Made by a program: the position numbers and the translations under genes
Notes under the pieces: model-generated
Told to the model about the DNA's origin: nothing
The model's input: only the letters and a program-made list of their open reading frames with translations
The model's database searches: none
Shown here: piece after piece, positions 8,238 to 13,992 of the stretch
How positions within the stretch are numbered: position 1 is the stretch's first letter
Layout of the letters: each line of letters starts with the position of its first letter
Assembly: GCA_020720945.1 (NCBI GenBank)
Contig: DYNR01000003.1
Location: 1-19,965 of the forward strand
Source: Chthoniobacter flavus
GTDB taxonomy: Bacteria > Verrucomicrobiota > Verrucomicrobiia > Chthoniobacterales > DYNR01
DNA length: 19,965 bases
Direction of reading: 5' to 3'

Positions 8238-9667
8238 CCTTGAGAATAACGATAGACCCGCCCGCTAGGAGCAAATTTTTTTGCAAATGCACTGCCGAAA
8301 AGCAGGTAAGGAACCAACAAAAGCGGCGTGCATACCACCCACCCCAAAAAACCTCCCCCGCTGTAATGCCAAACCGCCGCCGCTACCACAACCACAAAAC
8401 TCATGGGAATCAAAAATTTCCACGCAAACTCCATCAACTGGTCGATCCGAACCCGCGGAACCGTCCCTCGAATCCAAATGGCTAACAATACAAGGGAATA
8501 AAGTTTTACAAAAAACCAAATGTATCCGGGAATGAATGCGAGCAATGGCGAAGGGGCATACCACCCGCCTAAAAACAATGTGACCGCCAACCCGCTGATG
8601 GCAAACAAACCGACATATTCGGCAATGAAAAAAGTGGCGTATTTGAAACCCGAATATTCGGTCAAATGCCCCGCGACCAACTCGGATTCGCCTTCGGGCA
8701 AATCGAACGGACTCCTGTTAGACTCCGCTTGGGCCGCAATGAAAAACAACAAAAACCCGGCAAATCCCCACGGCGTGAAAACGAACCAAGCGGGAACAAT
8801 CCCCGCCCAATACCCCGCCTGCGTCTCAACAATTTTTTCGGGGGAAAGCGACCCAGCCAGCATCACGACGGCAACCGCCGAAACAATCAGCGGCAACTCG
8901 TAACTGATCATCTGCGCGATAGCCCGCATCGCCCCGAGCAAAGAATACTTGTTGGTGCTCCCCCACCCCGCCATGAAAACCGCAACTTCCGTCGTCGCCC
9001 CCATCGCAAAAAAGAAAAGGATTCCGACGCTCAACTCCATAGGAACCAACCCTGGCCCGTAAGGCAAAATGGCGAGAACCAACAATGCGGGAACTAGCAT
9101 CACAACCGGGGCAAAGAAATGAACGACCCGGTCTGCCCCCGCAGGAACGATGTCTTCTTTGACTAACATTTTGACCCCGTCGGCAACGGGTTGCAACAAC
9201 CCGCAAGGCCCTACCCGATTTGGCCCGTAACGGTTCTGGATTCGCGCCAACACCTTGCGCTCAACCACCGATGTCAACGCGAAAAGACTCAAAAAGACTC
9301 CGATCAAAACCCCGATCACGATCAAGGCGGAAAGAATCCCCAGAAGAATCGGCGGCACGGGAACAAAAGACGCGATATACGCCAAAAAACCGTTTAACAA
9401 AATAGCGGGCGCACGGTCCAAATCCGCAAGCGCGGCATACAGGAAACACCCCTCCCCAAGGAATCCGGGCTTGAGCCACTCCATCAAAAATAACAAAACG
9501 GCCACCCCGACCAACGCCCCGAAAACCCCCGCCGCACCAGCAAGACCAAGCGTCAACCACGGACGCCTCGCCGGAAAATTCAACGGCTTCGCCTCGCGCT
9601 TCCCGCCCGGTCGCACCACCCTGCGACCTTCCCGCAAATCTGGGTAAATCGATTTATCCTCCAACAT
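8234..9667 (-). CDS. nuoH: NADH-quinone oxidoreductase subunit H (complex I), N-terminally extended
   Basis: A 477-aa membrane protein forming the quinone-binding heel of complex I. Hallmarks are ERKVLARIQNRYGPNRVGP (from Glu136), QPVADGVKMLVKEDIVP, and RSPFDLPEGESELVAGHLTE with its conserved acidic residues. The family is usually about 325-400 aa. Here roughly 100 extra residues precede the first canonical helix: a basic N-terminus, an additional hydrophobic segment (about residues 37-64), and a loop with a short hydrophobic stretch. ATG 9665-9667 overlaps the end of nuoI by 14 bp and has no good Shine-Dalgarno site. The only other internal ATG before the core is Met62 (9482-9484), so the true N-terminus is uncertain. 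It precedes nuoJ with an ATGA overlap. Confidence 0.93.
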   Translation of the reverse strand: MLEDKSIYPDLREGRRVVRPGGKREAKPLNFPARRPWLTLGLAGAAGVFGALVGVAVLLFLMEWLKPGFLGEGCFLYAALADLDRAPAILLNGFLAYIASFVPVPPILLGILSALIVIGVLIGVFLSLFALTSVVERKVLARIQNRYGPNRVGPCGLLQPVADGVKMLVKEDIVPAGADRVVHFFAPVVMLVPALLVLAILPYGPGLVPMELSVGILFFFAMGATTEVAVFMAGWGSTNKYSLLGAMRAIAQMISYELPLIVSAVAVVMLAGSLSPEKIVETQAGYWAGIVPAWFVFTPWGFAGFLLFFIAAQAESNRSPFDLPEGESELVAGHLTEYSGFKYATFFIAEYVGLFAISGLAVTLFLGGWYAPSPLLAFIPGYIWFFVKLYSLVLLAIWIRGTVPRVRIDQLMEFAWKFLIPMSFVVVVAAAVWHYSGGGFLGWVVCTPLLLVPYLLFGSAFAKKFAPSGRVYRYSQG

Positions 9668-10226
9668 TGGCTGCTGCTTTCTTTTTGCTGGCTTCTTCTT
9701 TTTTCTTCCGGTCTGCCTCCAAACGGGCATCGACTTCCGCCGCCTCTACGGGCTTGATTTTCTTGTAATACTCGTTGGGCTTGGCGAGTTCTCGCTTGGT
9801 CAAAACAAGGGCATCAAACCGCGTAATCGCCGCATATTCATACGCGCTATCCATCTTGATTGCGTCAAACGGACACACCTCAACACAAATCTGGCAACTC
9901 ATGCAGGTGCTTATGTCGATGTCAAAAACCTCGGGATGCTTGAACGGTTTGCCTTTTTCGTCCTTTGCGGTCACGATGCGGATGCACTTGGGCGGACACT
10001 CTTTTTCGCAAGTCTTGCAGGAAGTGCAACGCAAATTGGCTTCGGCATTGTCCCCGTCAAATACCAAAAACGGAAAATTGCGGCTATTCTCGGGCAACTG
10101 CATTTTGGCTTCAGGATACTCAACGGTGATCAGACGGTCGGAATCGAAGTAACTCCGCACCCAGTTTTTCCCCGTCACCACCATCCCTTTCAGAATGCCT
10201 AAACCTAAAAACGCCACGCCTTTCAT
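9654..10226 (-). CDS. nuoI: NADH-quinone oxidoreductase subunit I (complex I), 2x[4Fe-4S] ferredoxin-type
   Basis: A 190-aa peripheral-arm subunit carrying two [4Fe-4S] clusters (N6a and N6b). The cysteine motifs are complete: Cys67-x2-Cys70-x2-Cys73-x3-Cys77-Pro and Cys108-x2-Cys111-x2-Cys114-x3-Cys118-Pro. It passes electrons on to cluster N2 in NuoB. The C-terminus (about residues 165-186) is a Lys/Ala/Glu-rich tail not needed for cluster binding. The frame is open upstream to 10301, but ATG 10224-10226 overlaps the nuoD stop by ATGA and gives a normal N-terminus. Its place directly after nuoD and before nuoH differs from the common D-E-F-G-H-I order. Confidence 0.96.
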   Translation of the reverse strand: MKGVAFLGLGILKGMVVTGKNWVRSYFDSDRLITVEYPEAKMQLPENSRNFPFLVFDGDNAEANLRCTSCKTCEKECPPKCIRIVTAKDEKGKPFKHPEVFDIDISTCMSCQICVEVCPFDAIKMDSAYEYAAITRFDALVLTKRELAKPNEYYKKIKPVEAAEVDARLEADRKKKEEASKKKAAANVGG

Positions 10227-11353
10227 CGATCGACCTCCCCCAAAACTATGTCTATGCTGCCGAGCACAATCATCAAATCGGCGAGCTTGAGCCCCACGCA
10301 CATTTCTTCGAGCAAGGTCAAGTTGATCAGGCTGGGCGGACGAACCCGGTAACGATACGGCGATGGTCCCTTGTCGCTGATGATATAAAAACCAAGCTCT
10401 CCCTTGGGTGCTTCGAGCCTAGCATAGGCCTCGCCGACGGGCGGACGCATATTACGGATTTTTACCTTCGGGTTCATCACTTCCCCGCCGGGCAACCCTC
10501 CCAACGCTTGCTCCAAAATCTTTATGGATTCCCGCATTTCCAAAAAACGAATCATCAACCGATCGTAAGTATCCCCATGATCCCCGAGAGGCACCTGGAA
10601 GGAAAATCGGTCGTAAATTCCGTAAGAATCAACTTTTCGTATATCGTAATCAACGCCAGATGCCCGCAAACCGGGACCGCTCATCGCCCCTGCAATCGCC
10701 CGTTCCCCTGAAAGAATCCCGACCCCCTGCGCCCTAGAAACCAAAATCTCGTTCCCGACGAGCAGTTGCTCCATCTCGTCGAGGAATGCCGGATAGTTGG
10801 CGACCACTTTTTTTGCCTGCACGACCCACCCCTCGGGCAAATCGCAACGACACCCGCCAAAACGGAAATAGTTGCACATCATCCGCGCTCCGGTAAGAGC
10901 TTCAAACAAATCCAAAACTTCATCGCGCTCTTTGAACGCATACATGAGCACACTCCCCCACGCCCCCATGTCGCCAAGCAAAAACCCCAAAAACGCAGTG
11001 TGGTTTTGCAACCGCGTGAGTTCTGCTAAAATGACACGCAGGTATTCAGCTCTTTCGGGTACTTCGATCCCCGCGAGTTTTTCGACCGCCATGCAATACG
11101 CCCAGTTGTTCGTCAAAGAGGAAAAATAATCGAGCCGGTCGGTGTAAGGGATGGATGCCAAATAACTGATGGACTCGGCGATTTTTTCGTGGTTCCTGTG
11201 CAAATAACCAAAAACGGGTTGCAGTTTGACCACCGTTTCGCCGTCTAATACCGCATTCATGCGGAACACACCGTGCGTAGAAGGATGCTGCGGTCCAAGG
11301 GAAACTTCCAGCAACTCCCGTTTTTCGTCGTCTCCAACCAGTAAACCGCTCAT
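10223..11353 (-). CDS. nuoD: NADH-quinone oxidoreductase subunit D (complex I), 49-kDa type
   Basis: A 376-aa soluble subunit related to the large subunit of [NiFe] hydrogenases. With NuoB it forms the quinone reduction site. Family signatures are LGPQHPSTHGVFR near the N-terminus, GYLHRNHEKIAE, PYTDRLDYFSSLTNNWAYC, the GPGLRASGVDYDIRK segment, and the terminal GSIDIVLGEVDR. The hydrogenase nickel-binding cysteines are absent, as expected. It is a separate gene, not fused to nuoC as in E. coli. The start ATG overlaps nuoC by ATGA with a purine-rich GGAGG just upstream, and the end overlaps nuoI by ATGA. nuoE, nuoF and nuoG, which often follow nuoD, are not here. Confidence 0.97.
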   Translation of the reverse strand: MSGLLVGDDEKRELLEVSLGPQHPSTHGVFRMNAVLDGETVVKLQPVFGYLHRNHEKIAESISYLASIPYTDRLDYFSSLTNNWAYCMAVEKLAGIEVPERAEYLRVILAELTRLQNHTAFLGFLLGDMGAWGSVLMYAFKERDEVLDLFEALTGARMMCNYFRFGGCRCDLPEGWVVQAKKVVANYPAFLDEMEQLLVGNEILVSRAQGVGILSGERAIAGAMSGPGLRASGVDYDIRKVDSYGIYDRFSFQVPLGDHGDTYDRLMIRFLEMRESIKILEQALGGLPGGEVMNPKVKIRNMRPPVGEAYARLEAPKGELGFYIISDKGPSPYRYRVRPPSLINLTLLEEMCVGLKLADLMIVLGSIDIVLGEVDR

Positions 11354-11946
11354 TTTCCTCCCTCCTCTCCAAAATAAGAATCGTCATCGGGAATGTAGTC
11401 TTTCCGCATCGGATGCCCTTCAAATTCGTCCCAAAGCAACAACCGGCGCAGGTCGAGATGCCCGATAAAACGGATGCCGTAAAGATCAAAAACCTCCCGT
11501 TCTTGAAAATCGGCAGATTTCCAGATCGGTGTCAAAGAAGGAATTGCAACATTTTCAACCCGGTCTGCTGTGCGGCAACGCAGGACGAGCGGTCCTTGCT
11601 TGCGGGCGACGGAATACAGGTGATAAACCGCTTCCAAATACCCGCCCTCTTTCTTTTCGATTTCCTTCTCGACCTTCTTGATTTCCCCGTCCACTTCTTC
11701 CTCGACTACGACCTTTTCTTTGACCGCCTTTTCTGGCCAATCCACCCCGGTGACATTGGAACAAAAATCAAACTGGAGTTCTTCGTTGTCCCGCAAAAAC
11801 TGGGCGAGAGCCAAAATTGCTTGCGGCGTTGCGAGCAAAGAAGATTGCGCGGGCACGGCAGGATTCGGAAGCACCTGGACCTCCGCCCCTGGAATCGGCG
11901 CAACAACTGCCACCGCCATTTCCTGAATTTTTTCGATGGAAATCAT
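11350..11946 (-). CDS. nuoC: NADH-quinone oxidoreductase subunit C (complex I), 30-kDa type with charged insertion
   Basis: A 198-aa peripheral-arm subunit. The signature FQEREVFDLYGIRFIGHLDL followed by RRLLLWDEFEGHPMRKDY (about residues 147-184) is typical of NuoC. Between the VTGVDWPE motif and YLEAVYHLYS, where most NuoC proteins have a short turn, lies a Glu/Lys/Val-rich insertion of roughly 25 residues (about 74-100) likely to form a charged hairpin or helix. The frame is open upstream to 12015, but ATG 11944-11946 was chosen because it overlaps nuoB by ATGA and is preceded closely by AAGGAGG. It overlaps nuoD by ATGA at its end. Confidence 0.95.
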   Translation of the reverse strand: MISIEKIQEMAVAVVAPIPGAEVQVLPNPAVPAQSSLLATPQAILALAQFLRDNEELQFDFCSNVTGVDWPEKAVKEKVVVEEEVDGEIKKVEKEIEKKEGGYLEAVYHLYSVARKQGPLVLRCRTADRVENVAIPSLTPIWKSADFQEREVFDLYGIRFIGHLDLRRLLLWDEFEGHPMRKDYIPDDDSYFGEEGGK

Positions 11947-12623
11947 AGGCCTCCTTTTTGATCCCCCGCTTTTTCGCCAGAACCCGCTTCCGTCTCGTTG
12001 ACCGGCGGAAGCCAAACCCCTTGATTATACTGCGGTTCCAAGCCGTTTTTTCCATAAGCGGGAACGGCAAATTCGCCCGCCACTGCCGCATCGGCGTGCC
12101 TCGCGCGGTGCGGGCCAACCAGCTTTTGCCCCGCTATTTTTTCCTGCAATTTCATCAACCCATCGAGCAACGCTTCGGGCCGGGGAGGACACCCAGGAAT
12201 GAAAACATCGACGGGAATGTAACGGTCGATGCCTTTGAGAACATTGTATCCGTCACGGAAGGGACCTCCGGAAATCGCGCACGCCCCCATCGCGATCACA
12301 TACTTGGGTTCGGGCATCTGGTTGTAAAGGCGAACAACCATCGGTGCCATCTTTTTCGTCACAGTCCCCGCGACGATCATGAGGTCGGCCTGCCGCGGCG
12401 AAGGTCGGAAAACTTCGGCTCCAAACCGCGCCATGTCGTGCCGCGCCATCGTCGCCGCAATCATTTCGATCGCGCAACATGCCAACCCGAACTGCAACGG
12501 CCACAAGGAGTTACTACGCCCCCAGTTGTAAATCGCCTCGAGGGAAGTCACATGGACTCCCTGCCCCGCCAACTGCGCCCGAAGCTCTCTCTCCTCGCGC
12601 TCTTCGTGATCGGTCATTTCCAT
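11943..12623 (-). CDS. nuoB: NADH-quinone oxidoreductase subunit B (complex I), N2 cluster subunit
   Basis: A 226-aa subunit that binds the terminal [4Fe-4S] cluster N2 next to the quinone site. The ligands are visible: adjacent Cys49 and Cys50 (FGLACCAIEM), Cys115 (MGACAISGG) and Cys145 (PGCPPRPEALLDGL). The first 25 residues are charged, and the C-terminal 45 residues form a polar tail beyond the family core. ATG 12621-12623 was preferred over 12648-12650 because it sits about 7 nt after AAAGGAG. ATG 12615-12617, which would make an ATGA overlap with nuoA, is a possible alternative. It overlaps nuoA by 10 bp and nuoC by 4 bp. Confidence 0.96.
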   Translation of the reverse strand: MEMTDHEEREERELRAQLAGQGVHVTSLEAIYNWGRSNSLWPLQFGLACCAIEMIAATMARHDMARFGAEVFRPSPRQADLMIVAGTVTKKMAPMVVRLYNQMPEPKYVIAMGACAISGGPFRDGYNVLKGIDRYIPVDVFIPGCPPRPEALLDGLMKLQEKIAGQKLVGPHRARHADAAVAGEFAVPAYGKNGLEPQYNQGVWLPPVNETEAGSGEKAGDQKGGL

Positions 12624-12988
12624 GTCAGCACTCCTTTGAGCCATGCCCACGCCAAACCTTCTAACAGCAACAAAACAAAAACGAACGCCGCCAAAACCGC
12701 CCCCACCGACAAATGCAAAAACGCTACGGCTACCGGCAACAAAAACGCAGCTTCAACATCGAACACCAAAAAAAGGATGCCGTAAATGTAGTATTGGGAA
12801 CGAAACTGGATCTGCGCCGTCCCTTCTTCTTCGATCCCGCACTCGTAAGAAGAGTTCTTGTCCCTGCCGGGCTTGGCTGGCGAAAACAACTTCGCAAAAA
12901 CATACGCCATCCCGATCGGCACGAGCGGAAAAATGATGGCAACCACCACCAAAACCGCCAAAAAAAGATAAGGGGAATTCTCGGTCAT
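12614..12988 (-). CDS. nuoA: NADH-quinone oxidoreductase subunit A (complex I)
   Basis: A 124-aa protein with three membrane helices. Diagnostic sequences are the loop KNSSYECGIEEEG, containing the conserved Cys of the mobile TM1-2 loop near the quinone site, and FLVFDVEAAFLLPVAV with its buried acidic residues. It is the first recognised gene of the operon. AAAGGAAG lies about 6 nt before ATG 12986-12988. The preceding region could encode a 28-aa basic peptide whose stop would overlap this start. Confidence 0.96.
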   Translation of the reverse strand: MTENSPYLFLAVLVVVAIIFPLVPIGMAYVFAKLFSPAKPGRDKNSSYECGIEEEGTAQIQFRSQYYIYGILFLVFDVEAAFLLPVAVAFLHLSVGAVLAAFVFVLLLLEGLAWAWLKGVLTWK

Positions 12989-13071
12989 TTCTGTCTTCCT
13001 TTGCCTGCTAACGCAGTTCGACGACCTCTCGGTCGGGGGAAACGATGTTTTCGGAGATTTGAATGTCGCAT
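12985..13071 (-). CDS. Possible 28-aa basic leader peptide ending at the nuoA start
   Basis: ATG 13069-13071 opens a 28-codon frame (begins MRHSNLRKHRFP, ends LAGKGRQK) whose TGA overlaps the nuoA ATG as ATGA, like most junctions of this operon. An AGGA element lies about 7 nt upstream of the ATG. The product would be extremely basic, with about 12 Arg/Lys. It matches no family I know. Frequent CGA arginine codons, unlike the neighbouring genes, argue for chance. It could also be a translated leader that couples ribosomes to nuoA. Confidence 0.2.
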   Translation of the reverse strand: MRHSNLRKHRFPRPRGRRTALAGKGRQK

Positions 13072-13187
13072 GGCACTATCCTGCTCTTGTAAAAAAAGAA
13101 TCGCTCGATGGCGAGAAGAAAATCGTGCTTTTTGCGCCCCCCGAAAAAATCCCTCTCAAAAACGGCACGACAAACCTCTCGCCTCTT
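12989..13187 (-). promoter_or_regulatory. Leader and presumed promoter region of the nuo operon
   Basis: This 199-bp gap between the SDR stop and nuoA must hold the operon promoter unless nuoA is read through from upstream. No convincing -35/-10 pair was found; TTTACA on the minus strand near 13089-13094 is the best -35-like hexamer, without a good -10 partner. A minus-strand T-run (13091-13097) follows only weak stems, so it is a poor terminator. A short perfect hairpin, CGACC-GAGA-GGTCG with a GNRA-type tetraloop, lies at 13022-13035, 34 nt before nuoA. Confidence 0.3.
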
Positions 13188-13892
13188 TCACTCTTTGGCT
13201 CCGGGAACCGTCAGCGCTTTACCGTTGTCCTTGACACCCAACGACAAAAGAAAGGGCCCCGCCTCCTGGATCCACTCCTGCGGCGACGGATAAGACGCCG
13301 CCGCTTCTTCCCCAAAACACGACCGCAACATGTCGGTGGCTATGATTCCTGGATTCAAACTCACCGTCGCCAACCCCTTCGGCATTTCTTGCGCCATCGA
13401 TGCGCTCAACCCCTCAATCGCCCATTTCGACGCACAATAAACCGCCACCTCGGGCGATGCCGAACGCCCCCAACCGGAACTGAAATTTACAATCACCCCG
13501 CTGCCTTTTGCCACCATCGCCGGCAGAAAATGGCGGATCACATTGATGCAGCCTTTGACATTGGTATCAATGACTGGATCGACTTCGCCGGGGGTCAAAT
13601 CCCACAACTTTTTATTGGGCGCAATCAACGCCGCACAGTTGATGAGCATATCGGGCACCGCCCCGATTTCGAGTTGCCGCATTGCCCACCGGCGCACGAA
13701 CGCATCGTCGCGGACATCCACTTTTGTGAAAGTGTGCGGCGCCCTGTATTTGTCGTTTAACCCGTTCAATTCCCGTAAGTTGCGAGAACACCCGCAAACC
13801 GTGATCCCCTCGGAAACAAAAAAATCAACCAACGCCCGCCCCAATCCCTTGGAAACTCCCGTCACAACCACTCTATTGATAGCTTTCTTCAT
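13188..13892 (-). CDS. Classical short-chain dehydrogenase/reductase (SDR)
   Basis: A 234-aa single-domain Rossmann oxidoreductase. The cofactor motif TGVSKGLG (residues 11-18) fits the classical TGxxxGxG. The CSRN sequence at the end of beta-2 (35-38), with an Arg, suggests a preference for NADP(H). The catalytic set is complete: Asn111, Ser138 or Ser139, Tyr152 and Lys156 (YCASK), followed by NPG at 180-182. The usual NNAG motif appears as NCAA (85-88), a mild deviation. The substrate cannot be read from sequence; carbonyl or sugar reduction are both possible. ATG 13890-13892 follows a GA-rich ribosome-binding stretch. It lies 95 bp after uvrA in the same direction and could share its transcript. 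It has no evident link to complex I. Confidence 0.9.
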   Translation of the reverse strand: MKKAINRVVVTGVSKGLGRALVDFFVSEGITVCGCSRNLRELNGLNDKYRAPHTFTKVDVRDDAFVRRWAMRQLEIGAVPDMLINCAALIAPNKKLWDLTPGEVDPVIDTNVKGCINVIRHFLPAMVAKGSGVIVNFSSGWGRSASPEVAVYCASKWAIEGLSASMAQEMPKGLATVSLNPGIIATDMLRSCFGEEAAASYPSPQEWIQEAGPFLLSLGVKDNGKALTVPGAKE

Positions 13893-13964
13893 GCGCCCCC
13901 TCTCTTAACGGGTTTCTCGAACAACTCAACCTAAAAACCTCACCCCGAAAATTTCCCCTCCCCC

Positions 13965-13992
13965 TTTCAGCTTTCAGGTTTCAAGTTTCAGC
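13965..13992. repeat. Tandem 7-bp repeat, four copies, overlapping the uvrA stop
   Basis: Plus strand: tttcagc tttcagg tttcaag tttcagc, four copies of TTTCARS with only two variable positions. A fifth degenerate copy (ttttcaag, 13993-14000) lies inside the last codons of uvrA. The last perfect copy includes the uvrA stop codon. On the minus strand the sequence reads as NYTGAAA units. The adjoining stretch 13941-13964 is C-rich on the plus strand (G-rich in the transcript). Confidence 0.75.

Noticed and set aside
11958..12785. 275-codon plus-strand frame opposite nuoB and nuoA
   Set aside because: Antisense to two well-conserved genes, with His/Arg/Pro-rich translation and no homology that I recognise.
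13091..13115. Possible terminator after the SDR gene
   Set aside because: There is a run of seven T on the minus strand, but the preceding stems are only 4 bp, so it is not a credible intrinsic terminator.
13893..13964. G-quadruplex in the uvrA-SDR gap
   Set aside because: Several G-runs occur on the minus strand, but four runs with short loops are not available together.
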